A program made the translations under genes and the position numbers. 64,000 bases of DNA, from the NCBI GenBank assembly GCA_903813345.2, contig CAIIXF020000001.1, positions 31,346,732 to 31,410,731 on the forward strand. Reading direction: 5' to 3'. How positions within the stretch are numbered: position 1 is the stretch's first letter; each line of letters starts with the position of its first letter. The stretch is from Owenia fusiformis (taxonomy: Eukaryota > Annelida > Polychaeta > Sabellida > Oweniidae). Positions 1 through 14,300 of the stretch are shown piece by piece. Under the pieces are notes generated by a model, which was given only the letters and a program-made list of their open reading frames with translations, was not told the origin of the DNA and searched no databases.

Positions 1-3000
1 TATAATACAACAGTATTGATACCTCCCTCTAAAAACTGGAGAAAAGGTCCTAAGGTAAAGTATATAAATAGAGGGTAAAAGGTCTCAGGTGAGATAAGAC
101 AGTGCCACAAATCATTTCTTACCTTTCATTACTAAGATAAATTCAACAGAATCCTAATAAGAGACTAATATAAGGTTAGAATTGATTTATAGGTGTGATA
201 TTACATTATCTGTAGGTTTTTCCTGATCAGCTACCCTTTCTATTCATACTATTTACACCTTATTAAATACAATTTAACACCCAAGCAATACCTGCAGAAG
301 TAGTGTGAGCCTGCATTTTTAGCAATGACATAATTTCCTAGTTTGTAGTCATATTGCACAAAACCCTTGAACAGCCCCATTCTTCAGGTAAAGAAATAGA
401 TAAGGGAGAGAGACATAAGCATCTCATACATCTAGAGTATAAAAACTCAATTTTGGGTCATACATTTTAGCACATCAGCTATTTCTATGGTCATGCTCTT
501 GTATATCATGAACTATGATGTTGCATGTTCAAGGATGATAATATAACCTTAATAATAACAATTGTAGTTGTATGATTAAGATCATGTTGGGTTAAGAAGG
601 CCTATAAAATCGAGGCAAGTTAGAGCCTTTTTTGTAAGTCACTTTGGCTTTTTTGTTTTAATCAATTACTTGATCTTAGTTTCAGATGAGTTAATCTTGA
701 TATCTGAGTCTAGGAGAAAGAGGGAGGGGTGCAGGATCTTGATGTAACAATAACACTGTAACTGTAAGAACTGTTACTAACAGAATGAACAACAGTATCA
801 GTTCTATTTTCATTTCTTACGATCAGACAAAAGAGGAAATCTCTCAGCCAATCCCACAAAATTGTACTAAATTTAACAAGGAGATCAAAGTTGGAGTTTT
901 TATTGTGTTTGATAGAAAATGAATGTAAATCAACTGTACTTGTCATTGAGTAGCGTTCACCAGTGATTGCCCAACACAAAATATATCATCAAAGTCGGGT
1001 ATACTATGTGACAAAATGGTGGTATCAGAATGAATTTAATGAACTTGCATATGGTAAAGGTAACATTACAATGAATGGAGCTCATAAATAACTGAATTGT
1101 CAAAAAATTATAGAGTTTGTGAGTAAAAAACTATGATTATTCAGATAAATTTTAGATATAGGTTTGAACATCTAAAGTGAACCATGTAAGTCAATATTAA
1201 CCAAATGATAAGAGACAAATCAGACAATCCAATTGCATGGAGTTTTAGAGTGACTTTTACACTTATACTGAATAAGAGGTATGATTTGATTTAGTCCTAA
1301 GTAAATAGTGGATAACATAGTGAACTGTTAACGAAAGAACACTTCTTGAGTACCTAGAAACCTCATCATGATGGCAAAGTAAAACATGATAGGGAACACA
1401 AAATTCTGATAGAATACACTGCAAACATTTGCTTGTACCCTTGTCTTCAAAGGAATCTGAAAATTCAATATGAGTCCAATAAATACAGAATAAACAAACC
1501 TCTTTAAACCAGAATTCAAAATGAAAATTTAAGAAAAGATCTAATTTTACAATTCACTTTACCTTCTTGAATAAGTTGTTTTAAATTCCCCACTCTATGG
1601 AGTATTCAACACAATATATCTGGATTCATGATAATTCATGACACCATGTTCCACAAACAGCTTTCTGACTATGCAAATATTGAAAACACTGAAAGGGTCA
1701 AATGTAATATAGTCATGTAAGGGTTGGTAGAGTTGATTTTACTCAGACTGAATCTAAGTGGATAAGTTCATATTTTACATTACTTCGCATCCTCAAATTT
1801 CAAAAATATGAAAACATAAATATATGATCAATCATGTTATTCATAGGACTAAGTTAAAAAGACAAAAAGGTCAGAGATCAACATAAGCTCTATTGCTCAC
1901 ACACGTTTCTTTCACTAAAAATTAGTTTGTGTTAAATTGCCCAAAAGATACAAACATGAAGCTGAATGCAATAAATATACAGTAGAGTAATGTTCTCTAA
2001 TGAAATGGCAAAGGTACTTTATAATATAATCATTCTGTGAAATATATCATGTCCAGTATACTACATTGGCTGAATAAAATTGTTTACTCGCACATATTAG
2101 CTAAAAATTCAATATGAATTCCTTTCTAATCAGTATTGACCTATAAACATGTAAATTGCGTTTGTTTTTCCATGTTATCCGAGACTCAATATATTAAACT
2201 GCCTGCCTATACACAACATACAAAGCCCTCTATATACCAAGTCCCTCGCTCATTATGCCAAACATAGAAGAGATATTTCTAGTGAAAACTTACCTTAACT
2301 GGCAGAGAGACAGGTACAAACTCCAACTGTGTCGCAGAGAGCATAACGTGATTGGCTTCTAAAGGCCTAGAAAGTCTGGCTTTACTCCCAGTTTAATAGC
2401 TGACTAAATTAGATCGACCAGGTAAACTATTGCTAGTATTACCAATATTAAATCTGATTTGCATAAAGCATTAACAATGAACAAGCTGATCTGCAGTTTA
2501 GAATGTTGAAACTGGCCTGAAGGCTGGATGCTGTGTGACTTCTCTGATTTAGTGAATCCTTCTCAAATTGTCACGGCAACTTTGATCATCTGATGTCGCA
2601 GGGCTTAGCGCCAAAATGCTCACACCTTATGCTAACAGGATTCGTCTATATGACAAAGCCCAGAGTAAACATGTAGCAATAACTTCTCTGCCAATCAAAC
2701 TATACAAATCTTGCTTTCAATAGCCGACCACGTTGAACAAATAGTACAATACCAAGTGCAAACAATATATAGGCTAGCAACTATAACTACACTTGAGCCG
2801 AGTACTTGACCATGTGATGACTCTATACATGTACACTAAAATACACATAACTGCAAGCAAATTATCCCAGTTGGAACTACATGGCATGCTGAATGGACAT
2901 ACCCCAGTGAACAATATCAAAGCCTGTAGCTATTCACTGACAGTATCACTCCCCAACAAAGCATAACATTTTGTTAATATGATAACCATCTAATGCTTGT

Positions 3001-4457
3001 TCAATCATAGGTGTCAGCACTGACTTACCTTTACTCCTTGAGCTGTATGCCAAGTCTTTAAATACACAGCCTTATTAGTCCTATAGGTCGACCTATTAGT
3101 TTCCTAGCTACGTGAATAGACAGACAAACAATTGTCCGCCAATTTGATGGCAAGTCTACACCAGCATAAGAAACCCTATTGACAATTTTGAAAACGGAAA
3201 AACTTGGCAAATAGAAGGATAGAGCCTTAGCTGTATCTGGCAGCTTTTCATTGGTTGCTTGATTGATTCTGCAAAAGGTGAGCTGAATAAGCAGCTAGAC
3301 ACACACCCATATATCCAGGTGATCAATATGGAACCTTCCTACTGATGTCACTTCTAATAGACACTTTAAAACATGTTACGGCCATTTCCAAATCCTGTTA
3401 GTGTTTGGTCATTGGCAAAGCAAGATAAAAGACATTTTAGTTTGTATTTTTTTCGCATACTTGACAATATTTTCTCATTAAGAAATTGTGTCCATTTTTG
3501 GTAATTATCAATTTAGAATGAAAGCACATGGAAGCAGGTTGTACATTTTATTGCATACATGTACTTAACGATCAAATTCTCAAAATTATTTGAGATATGG
3601 TTCAAAGCAGAGCTTCATTTACTTATGTGGAAGTATTATCTTATTTTTGGGAGGGGAGGTATGCCATGAATTGATCATCAATCTTTAAGAACAGCATTTT
3701 TAACAATGCAAATTACAAAGCCTGAAATGTGAAAAGTATGATTTCGTTCTAATTGTCCTTGATGAACAACTCTTTACCTCTATCCAACAAGCAAAAAATG
3801 AGTCTAAAGTTATATCCATAATGGCAGTCAATTAAAAATTAAAAATAATGATGTTCATGACTTCTTCAACTATTGTAGCTATATTACACACACCAGTTGA
3901 GACACATCTAATATGAAAGCAATTCATAAAATGCTAAAAATACCACTGATTCTACAGCAGTATAGATTATTACAATGTCATGTTTAATCTCTATGAAAAA
4001 TGCTCAAATTGACATTTTATAATTTCTACTTCTCTAGGCAAGATGTTAGACACGGATATAGGTGAATTTATGCTAGAGAGCAAAGAAAAATAGGAAGTTA
4101 ACGAGTTTTACAACCATAGGTTATAAAAATACTTCATCTGTAGTGCTATATTCTATTTTTAAACTTCAATTAATTAGCGACAATTCAGCAAGTGATTGAG
4201 GTGATTCAGCATCTTGGGAATTGCTTTGCTAGAAAATAATTTTTCTATGAACTTGATGAAAACATAAAATAATAGACTGGCTATAAATAAGAGGTTTATG
4301 GTGAACGCCTGTTGATCGCCATGATTAAGCATATTGATTCCTAATCAACAGCTGTTTCAATCTTAAATCATCTATTGCATTTTGTCAAAATGAACAAAAC
4401 CAGTGTTATCATTTTATAATAGCAAACACACATGTTGAACAATATAGCACATAAGTC
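1..4457. other. Unassigned AT-rich DNA
   Basis: No coding exon, RNA gene or complete repeat could be supported here. Consensus splice donors on the minus strand (rc of acttacc near 2289-2295 and near 3023-3029) are compatible with leader exons of a minus-strand gene extending left of the window. They are not backed by an open frame or an acceptor. A possible small + exon follows the pyrimidine-rich acceptor ending at 4037, but it meets a stop after 18 codons and was not called. Confidence 0.4.
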
Positions 4458-6720
4458 AAACAAGAACACAAATGTGTACAAAATGTCCCCACCAAGTGGT
4501 GATCCCGTGAAATGGTTATCCTGAAAATGAGTAGACAAGACTTTACCAACACAATTTGAGGACGGAAAATCCAAAGTGGCCACCTTAAAATTTACCCAGA
4601 ATGCCAAACATTTAGTCAGTTCTAGATTTTCATACTAAGAACCACCCCTGAAAATTTAAAATTGATCCGTCACACAGTTAACCAGAAAACATGTAAACAA
4701 GACTTTACAGACAAGATTTCAGGATGGAAAATCCAAAATGGCTGCCTTGACATTTACCAAGAATGTCAAAAAACTAATCTGTTTGTAGATTTTCATACTA
4801 AGAATCATCCCTGAAAATATGAAATTGATCTACCACACAGTTCACCTGAAAACGGGTAGACAAGAAAATCCAAAATGGCTACCTTAACATTTACGCAGAA
4901 TGCAAAAAAAGTAATCAGATGTAGATTTTCATACAAAGAATCATCCCTGAAAATTTGAAATTGATCTATCAAACCGTTTACCTAAAAACGCGTAGACAAG
5001 ACTTTACAGGCAAGATTTTAAGACGGAAATCCAAAATGGCTGCCTTGACATTTACCCAGAATGCAAAAAAACTAATCAGTTCTAGATTTTCATACTAAGA
5101 ATCATTCCTGAAAATTTGAAATTGATCTACCAAACAGTTCACCTGAAAACGAGTAGACAAGACTTTACAGACAAGATTTTAGGACGGAAAATCCAAAATG
5201 GCTGCCTTGACATTTACCCAGAATGCCAAAAAACTAATGAGATCTAGATTTATATACTAAGAATCATCCCTGAAAATTTGAAATTGATCCACCAAACGGT
5301 TCACCTGAAAACGCGCAGACAAGACTTCACAGACAAGATTTTGGGACCGAAAAATCCAAAATGGCCGACAATAAAAAAGTCCTTATGAGTTTTTGCTGAT
5401 TTCTTTTTACAAAACTAGATAATGGCAACTCCGCGGAGTAGCAAATCCCAACGAACAAAATATCAATTACCGAATTCCAATCAATTATACTAATTACTTT
5501 GGTTAAAATTGAAAAATTTAGATTTTAGAATTGCGAATTCCTGCAAAGCAGCCATTTTGAATTTTCTGAGGTACAAATCTGAAAAATAATAGCATAATTG
5601 TGATCTACTCCAAAGTTTCTTCAATTTGAGTATAATATAGCCATACTTTGAAGGGATCGAAAAATGATTGCTAAATCGTACATTAGACGGCCATTTTGAA
5701 TTTTACGAGGCTCGAATCAGAAAAAAGATACAATATTTGCAATCTACTTTTAATTGCCTTTCATTTGAGTATAATAAAGCTATACTTCAGAAAGATCTTA
5801 AGATTAGCGAAAATTTCTGTTGTCCTGACCCCCCATACACGGCCCCTGGGGGTCAGGATGAAAAACACAGAATATACGTGAAATAGATAGATGTTGCGAA
5901 TATACTACCAAAATTTCAAACAATAATATTAATTACTTTGGTTTAGAATGAAAAATTTATGATTTTTGCGAAAAAGTCCCGTCATTTTTAAAGCGGCGGC
6001 CATCTTGAAAAATTTTTTTTTGCGTAAAACTATTCATCAATATACATCTTTCCACCAAATATAAAGAAAATCCGTCTACTAATATTTGAGTTATCTTCCG
6101 GACGGACGGACGGACTGACGGACTGACGGACTGACGGACGGACGGAGGGCTTCACTATATCCCTACCTAACTTCGTTCGTTGGGATAATGATCACATATA
6201 ACTACTGTTAACAATAAAGTAGGCTTTTACAGCAAAGTACATCTGAAATTATTTATAAAGCTACTAAATAGTTAAAGTATGAAAACTCAAAAACACCATT
6301 CAATATGATACAAAGTATTATCGCACGCTAAGTTTTCTTAAGACATTCAAAATGGCTGACATGACTGAGCTAGCAGGTCCAAAACCTAATCAGATCTAGA
6401 ATGAAGTGAGCTGAACAAGATGTTAAAGTTTTAAAAGCAACTGTGAAGCAGTTTTTCTTAAAGTTTGCAGACAAGGATTTTAGCATTTGACTTCAAAATG
6501 GCCGACAGGAAGTAGGTTTCGAGTTAAATTTTTTTCATCCACATCTATAGGCACTCATAAGTTATTCCTGAAAATTAGAAGGTGATACCTGTAGTGGTTT
6601 TGGAGAAAACTGCCGGACGTACGGACGGACAGACAGACAGACAACCAACCAGACAGACGGACGGACGGATGCGCCTAGGACGACAATATGGCCCCACACT
6701 ATGTGGTGGGGACATAAAAA
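4458..6720 (+). mobile_element. Pearl-like (Helentron-type?) element, family A, copy 1
   Basis: The 5' end carries acacaaatgtgt, a small hairpin, followed by tgtccccacca. The 3' end carries its inverse, tggtggggaca, just before a short A run. Between them lies a tandem core of about 160-bp monomers (each with 'aaaatggctgcc' and 'gacaagacttta'), then a unique stretch and a (GACG/GACA)n tract at about 6613-6670. There is no coding capacity. A near-identical family member lies at 34672-36220, and comparison with it shows that 5416-6190 here is a later insertion. The layout matches what is known of pearl elements in bivalves; the Helentron relation is inference from the asymmetric inverted ends. 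Confidence 0.75.
5416..6190 (+). mobile_element. Pearl-like element, family B, copy 1 (nested in family A)
   Basis: It starts near the hairpin-forming actccgcggagt and the subterminal atcccaacgaac, and ends with the inverse gttcgttgggat after a (GGAC)n tract at about 6099-6147. Body monomers contain 'gcggccatcttgaaaa' and 'tttgagttatc'. It interrupts family A copy 1. The uninterrupted sequence is seen in copy 2 near 35700, where 'ttacaaaatt' runs directly into 'atcacatatt'. That natural empty site fixes both borders to within a few bases. Confidence 0.75.
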
Positions 6721-6950
6721 CGACTGCTTTAAAATTTACTCAGCATGCTCTAAAACTAATCAGTTCTCTAACAAGAAGCAAACCTGGATATATTTCAGAC
6801 AAGAAAACTATTGTAACCTTTTAAGGTATCTTGGTATTTTTTCAACAAACTGAAGTCATGAAGAATTTCATACCATTACACAGTCCTAAGCCTATATTTA
6901 TGTGTTTATGTATAAGCATAGGATTATTTATATAATTCACTTTATTTCAG

Positions 6951-7089
6951 TCTGGAGCACAATAGGTTTAACTACAAAGCTGAAGATATGCTAGGAAGTT
7001 ACAGTGCAGAGAGGTTCTTCAAGCTATGGAGAGATTCAAGAAGCCACGGTAGAACTTTGAGCCATCTTCATATACAAGATGCCATGTGA
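6951..7089 (+). CDS. Candidate terminal coding exon of an unidentified gene
   Basis: A good acceptor (ttcactttatttcag ending at 6950) is followed by an open frame of 45 codons and a TGA at 7087-7089. The exon starts with one leftover base, so the upstream exon should end in phase 2. The predicted residues are mixed and protein-like (for example ERFFKLW, then RSHGRTL), without obvious low complexity, and base composition rises above the flanks. An AATAAA at 7285-7290 could be the poly(A) signal. No family is recognised. An open frame of this length can arise by chance in such DNA, and the upstream exon, which would lie left of the 4.46-6.72 kb transposon, was not found. Confidence 0.3.
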
Positions 7090-8249
7090 GGCTTCAGAAG
7101 AGCACTCCCTTACTTCCTTCAGTAAATCACTTGTGCAAAAACTAGATAACGACAATGCCAGGGTATAACATATCCAATTGTACATTTAATAGTGTCAGAT
7201 AAGACTGGTAGAAATCATTTCTTTAAATAATTCTTGCATGGATCTACATTATGAACAAAATCATTTTATCAATTTTTGAGTTAAAATAAAAAAATGTAAG
7301 ATCATGCAGATCATTTTTAAATGGCCAACTACATTTGCAGTACTTAAACCTTTTTAAAAATGTATGTGTGGTTGCACATTCTTTATATTGTTTTGCTTGC
7401 TCTAAATACATATATTATGCTCAGTGATAGTAATTAAGAAGATATATACATTCATATTCTATGAATTATTCAAGGATATGACCAGAAGATAATGATTGCT
7501 CATTAGACCAGCAATTTTATCAGGGATTGTTTTTCAGTTTTATCTTTTCCGTGTTTGATTATGATGATAATTATACTAATCACATGTAACTTCTTATTTC
7601 ATCATTAAGGCATTTATTCAGGAACAATATTATATTATCTTTTCTGTTTAAATCAATTCACTGGAAATATCTGCTTTTATTAGAATAATGACGCTTATCT
7701 GGTTAACTTATGAAAGCAATTATACTATTATACAGACAATTAAAATCTCAATTTTATCTTTCTTGATAAACAATGCCAACATATTAATTAAAGTAATTAG
7801 ATGATACAGATTTGATAATAAAAAGCCATTTTATAATTTCTTAGATTATTAAAAAACTGAACAGCTAAGTAAGGACAATATCAGGTAAGTCATTATTACT
7901 ATTGTAACAAGCTTAAATAATTAAACTTGCTTCAATCCAAATGCCTAACTTTATAGATATTGAACTTGTTATGCCTATTTGTGTCATTGTAATGAAGACT
8001 TATGTTGCACGATTCCTTATTTGAAGATATAAGAGAATGCAAGAGAAAATGCAAACAATAATAAAATTGTATAAATTGGAGACCTTAATGGTTTTTCAAA
8101 CTTTGATAATGTACTGATATACACCCTATGGGTATCTAGTGTGTAAATGTAATGCTTGATCATAATTATATTACATGAATAAATAAAAAAATAATGTCTT
8201 ATATTTTGTAAATTATATTATATAATATAAATTTTAGTTGTGAAACAAA
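7090..8249. other. Intergenic AT-rich DNA upstream of the VWA gene
   Basis: Apart from the possible 3' UTR of the 6951 exon, nothing coding is visible. The segment just before the VWA start codon is very AT-rich (8190-8240) with TATATTATATAATATAA around 8214-8229. This could hold a TATA-type promoter, but no specific element can be defended. Confidence 0.4.
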
Positions 8250-8322
8250 ATGGATCTGCGTATATGCGCAATGTTGTTGGTGTTTGTCGTATTGTCTCAG
8301 AGTGCAGAGGATGAAGTCGGCA
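8250..8322 (+). CDS. VWA gene exon 1: start codon and signal peptide
   Basis: ATG at 8250 opens 24 codons plus one base before the donor GTAAGT at 8323. The product begins MDLRICAM, then a strongly hydrophobic stretch and a small-residue cleavage context (QSA/ED). This is the only upstream ATG that leads in phase into exon 2. Confidence 0.8.
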
Positions 8323-11300
8323 GTAAGTAATTATAAACTGGATTAAATAAAAAAAACATAAATTGCTACCCCCTTTGTCACCCCATGCAGACAGATCGAC
8401 TAGAATTACATTTGTATGATGTGAGACTCGACATTCACCTGGAAACTTGAAATAATTTGTCACCCACGGAGCAAATTAATTTTTACTGCTTAATAGTGAT
8501 TGCAGTGATTGAAAAAAACGATATAAAGATAAAACCGCAACGAATTATTTGTAGATTTCTTTGAAAAACTAAAAATATACATCACATATCGAATTCTCCA
8601 AAAACAAAAAAAACATGTATAAATTGTAAGGCCTATATTAATATTTGAAACGCAACTATTATTCGAACTTATGATCGGACATTAGTATGATACTAGTATT
8701 ACTTTATTATCTTGAAGTACACATCACACTTATGTCTGATCATAAGTTTGAATAATAGTTGTGTTTCAAATATTAATTGTATGACATACACGAGACCAGT
8801 GTTAATGCTATCAGGGGGAATCGGACCTATATGCCTTCCTATTTATACATGTTTTTTTCTGTTTTGATATGTGAAGCATATTTCTTAGTTTTTCAAAGAA
8901 ATCTACGAATATTTTGTTGCAGTTTTATCATTACATCATAATTTCAATCACCACCATTACGATTTAAACGAGTTACTTTGAACTCACCAGTTATAAAGCA
9001 GTAAAAAAATTAATTTGCTTCATGGGTGGCAAAATTTTTCTAATTTTCTGATGAATGCCGAGTCTCGCATCATACGAATGTAAGTTAGCATGATCTAAGA
9101 TGATAGACAAAATAAAATAAAGCATGTTAAAATGCAGTATAAGAGTTCTAACATTTTATCTTGATTTCAATGAAAATGTAAAAGTTGAGGTTAAATAATA
9201 GTCTGTCAAGATACTAAACCATATTGTAGTGTATTCTTGGGCTATAAGAATCAAACATATATTTTCTACTTTAGTTCCTCATTGTGTGGATATCGTATTT
9301 GTGCTGCAAAATTCCTGCAATTTGAAACAGCATAGATATGTTGATGCAGCAGAATTATTTATGCAAAGAGCAGCCGATAAACTAATTGACACCAATGGAA
9401 GGGCCAAGCTCTCCTTGATCACATACAGCAAGGTGAGCAATATCCCCATAATATGGTAACTGAGCTGCCTTATAAATACGTTCACATCACTCTTTGTATG
9501 CAGCACTACTCACAAGGTTAGACACAATAGTTCTATAGTGTAGTCAATGAGGATTTAAGTTATTCTGTATTGTTTTTCAAATGTTACATGATATGATTCT
9601 TCATTACTGGAATAGGATGCAGAAGAGATAATTCACAAAAAGACAGCAGCTGAATTTAAAACTGCACTCACTCAAACAGATATCCATGGAGGAACTACAT
9701 GTAACTACCTTAAAGCTGAAACATACAAGGCCCTCAGCATGGTACGCAATGGAACATATTTTGATGATGTACAGGACAAAGATGGAAAAACAATACCAAG
9801 GTTAACTATACACACACGAGAAAATATACTTTTTGTCAAATGAGCCAAAAAGAACTTTTGTAACAACTATATATGGTACATCTATATATCAAATGATTCA
9901 CACTATACTTTCTTATGTCAAAAAGCACTTATTTGCAACTACCATACCTGGACATTGTACATGTTTGGTGTAAACTGTTATTTACTAAATTTTCTTCAGG
10001 GGAAAGTTTGTAGTGGTTCTTACAGATGGGATCTCATTTGATCGCAAGAGCAACATGGCAGAGGCATTGTCCAAAACAAAGGAACAAATAGAGCTCTTAC
10101 GTGGGTCTCATGGTGGTATAAAGTATATCACTTTGCATTTTGATGTCACTCAACCAGGGGATACAAGACTAGGGAATGTAGAGATCGATGCATATGACCC
10201 TGTCACACGCCTATCTCTGACAGAATCAGACCCACTCCCTGCTCTAATGCTATCACTATCAAAATATATTTGTGAAAAGAAAGATGTGCCAGGTTAGTCT
10301 ATAATTACAATCATTTTAACATAACAAAACGAGAAAACAGCAACTCCGAGGAATAGCAAATGCCACTGACCGTTGAAACATATTTTATTAAATCACCAGT
10401 CATTTTGGACATTATCTGAAAGTAATAACCACTCCAGGAAGTAGTAGAGTAGTAATATTGTCCGGCAAAATCTATACCCATGATGTTAGCAATTGATGTC
10501 AATAACAATTGATATTTGAGTTATCAAAAAAATTATAAAATAAAGTAGCTATCTTGGATTCATCAGTCATCTTGAAAATCCCTTCCTGACCAGATTTCTA
10601 TGTCTATATGGCATCACCATATAAAATATGAACAAAATATGTCAACTGTTATTAGAGTTGTCAAAGATTACATTTGTCAACAAGTAATTGTGGCCATTTC
10701 CCAAAAAATTCCTTCTTGACTCTTAAGTCTATGGCTTTCTTAGATTGACCAAGAATTAACAAAAGTTGAATATTCCAAAAGCAGCACCTTTACTATATCA
10801 CTATAACCATGACTATAATGATTGATTTTGAAATTTTCAACTTTAAAAAGTTTCAAATGTTTCAGTGAGCTGTAACAATACTCTTGATATTGTCTACATC
10901 ATGGACAGATCCAAGAGCATCAACGTTAAAGATATTAAGTTTGTCAAACAGTTCTTCATCGATCTCACTGAAAAACTCATGTCAGCTGCACCCGACACTA
11001 ATATAGGAGCTATATCTTACTTTGGACAAATCATACATGAGTTCAAACTTGGAGAGTTCAAGACAAAAGAAGAAGTCATTGAAGGTTTGTAGTAGTTATT
11101 CAATGTTACTATACTATTTTGATCAACCTGGCACTTCACTCAGTTGATAATTCCAAAAGTTGAAAAACTGGAATTAAAGGTAGTATCCGATCTAGCGAGC
11201 AACCTTAACAGACACTATTAAATCTTTCATTTTTTTAAATCATATCTTGTCTAAAAAAGTCCCTAAAGCGCATACTTTATCTCAGGAAAACAAAAGATTC

Positions 11301-14300
11301 TTACAATTTTTCTGTGAATGTGACTACCACATTTATTATTTGGGAGAATTAAAAAATTTTCCCAATTTCAACAATTTTTACATACAGGGCGTATAAAAAA
11401 AAACGCAACAAGTAGTTATCTTGTAAAATCACAAAACTAGTGATACCTACATCAATTTCATTTAATGTATCATAAAGCCACATCTCTCCTCTTTCCGATG
11501 ATATGTCTATCATTCACATGTGATAATGGTTGGGTGAGAAATCCTTCCGTTTACACAGTGGGCCAAGTTTTAGATATTGAAAAAATCAGTGCAAGGGCTA
11601 AGTGCCAATGGAAGTTCCTCTGAGTTGAATTGTTGTGACTTTTTCTTTTGGAGCTATCTCAGGAGCATCTGTGCTCACAATTCCTCCACTAGATATTGCA
11701 AAACCTCGAGAAAGAATTGCCCATGGGCTGCTTTTCTCTGCTTTAACCCACAGATGACTCAGGGCTGAACCATGCATGACGTGGGCAGATGAGCGCATCT
11801 TTATGTGCAAGGAAGTGGTGGCAATTTGGAGAGGTATAGGATGTATTCTTGCAAGATTATGAGTATGGACACTTTACTGTCTATGCCACACCTGTCATAT
11901 CTTCTTCCAATAGCCCCTATGCCCTTTGTACTGGCTTTTGCAATTTTTAAAACTTGGGTCCGAGCTGAATTTTGCCCCACTTTGCAAAATTAATGATTAT
12001 TCAGCCAGTCATGACTTCCTGTGAATGAATGATATGCCATTGCAAAGAGGAGTAATTTGGCTTTTTGGTACATTGAATGAAAAGGATGCAGTCAGCATTG
12101 GTTTTATGTTTTTTTCCCAATATTGCATCAGGCTCCGTACACTGACTTTTGCGATGTTTATAACTTGGCCAAAAGCTAATTTTGGCCCACTTTGCAAATG
12201 GAATGATTACTCGCCCAACCATGACCAAATATCAATGAATGATATATCATTGTAAAGAGGAGACACATGGCTTAATGGTGCATTGAATGAAATTAATTTT
12301 GTTATCATTGGTTTTGTGCTTTTCCGAGATAACAATCTGTTGCGTTTTTTTTTATACGCACTGTATAGCAAATCTTTTGGGAGAGTTTATGATTAAGATC
12401 ATCGCTAGGTCAACTGTACTTGTTGCTTGCAATATTGTCATCTCTTACAGATCTGATGCTACCATTACACATCATGTTAAATAAAATGGGATGTATATAT
12501 TAAAAGCGTTAAAAAAGGAATAACATGAATTTTGTGCCCTACTTACAAAACATCACTTGCTCCTCTCCCTTTGGCACTTGTGCTTAGATATCTTAAAATA
12601 AAGAACACTAATGTGTTTGCAATCTAAAACTCTCAAAAAAAAATAATACCCACATTTAATAAATATTCTTGACTTTGTAGCTATTGGACTGATACCAGAA
12701 AAAACTGGTAAATACACACATACCAACTATGCACTTGAGAGAGCTCGCACACACAAAGATTACTTTGGAATAGCTAGAGGTAAAGAGCCAGATGGAATTA
12801 GGAACAGAAAAGAGTTTGGTGATGTCATTGTTTTATCTACTGATGGTCGCACATGGTTACGTTATGGAGGGAAGAATGAGCATGTTACACCAACACAGGG
12901 TAATGAATTTTCTAATTTGAGAGCCTAACAGTTTGATTTTTGTTACCTTTAATCTTACTATATTAGTTATTAAAGCAGCTACAAGGACTGTGAAGAGAAA
13001 AATGGATAAATTTTACCTTTTCAGAGCTATTGGGCGAAGTTTGGTCTAACATCTTCTTCCTTATTCCTATTTTATTAAAATGTATGCATATGGCAATATT
13101 CATCAACCAGTATAACAGATAAATAGTTTAGAATCTATAATTCTATACAAGGAGTTGCACTTATAGATTTTTCTAATTCTTTCCAAGTCGACGTCAAAAC
13201 ACCTAGTGGGTGAAATTGAAACTAATTTTTCTGGCTGCTTGAGTTGATAAAATATCTGATAGTGTGAGTCTTTTATGAAAACATTCCTTACAGAAATCAC
13301 TTGACAATTATTAGAAAACATTAAAGGGCGAATCCAAAGCGTAATCTGAAATAAAAGTGAAAAAATATTGCATGGACGTTAGAGAACAAACTTCTTGTTT
13401 AATGAAAAATGGCGGAGATTAAGGAGAAGAAAAAGACGAAGAATTAGAGGATTTTCTTTAGCTATTATCAATCGATATAATGTATGTGCACAAATTCTAG
13501 TTGGATACATAGAAAAAAGATACATTTTTAAAGGCTATAACATATTCAAAGCTTTCATTTTACGATAGGCCCAGGATCACTGGATACGACTCGACTTTTA
13601 ACAAGAATACTATAATAAATCTTGGGGTTTGGGTGGCTAGGCAATGGTGTTATCAGTAGAGGTGTCACAGATACCCGATTTTGTTCCATTCCGCGAAACT
13701 AGGCTCTCGGGTCGGAACACAGAACAATTATTCAACATTTTGGTTTGGTTCTGGAAGAAGAGCATCGTACCTTTACACAGCTTTTAGCCCTCAAATCGCC
13801 GCAAAAAGGCATTTTTTCTTTTCATCGAAAGAAGTCCATTTTTTCACTCCTTATCATTGAAGAGTTTTCAAGAGGTTTTTGCTACCAGATAGGTTTATCT
13901 TTCTTGAGTAGTATAATCTGCGACTTTGCACTGATCATGGCGGCGGCTAAACTCGAAATGTCAAATGAGCTTAAACCCGAGTAACAATGTATTGAAGACG
14001 CTTCAAAGGACAGGAAAATCCACGTTTGGAAAAATTGCGGTAATCCTGTGATCGGCGGTTAGCTTCTGAGCGGGACCAGAGTGCCTTTAAAGATGTGAGG
14101 TTCAAATAACAGACGCACAAAGTGAATTGATCGTTAATTTTTGTTTTCCTTCCCAGTTCGAATGGGAGATCCACTTCTAGGACACGTCACACATAGATCT
14201 AATTTTGTATTTCCTGTACAAGCTAGATATCCAGTCATTGTCGATATACTTGCAAAATTAAGTACTTTTGTTGCAAATGACTAGATCTTGTCCTACAATA

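Noticed and set aside
2289-3029. Two minus-strand consensus donors (AAG/GTAAGT) as alternative first exons
   Set aside because: Several such hexamers are expected by chance in 64 kb, and no acceptor, start codon or open frame supports them.
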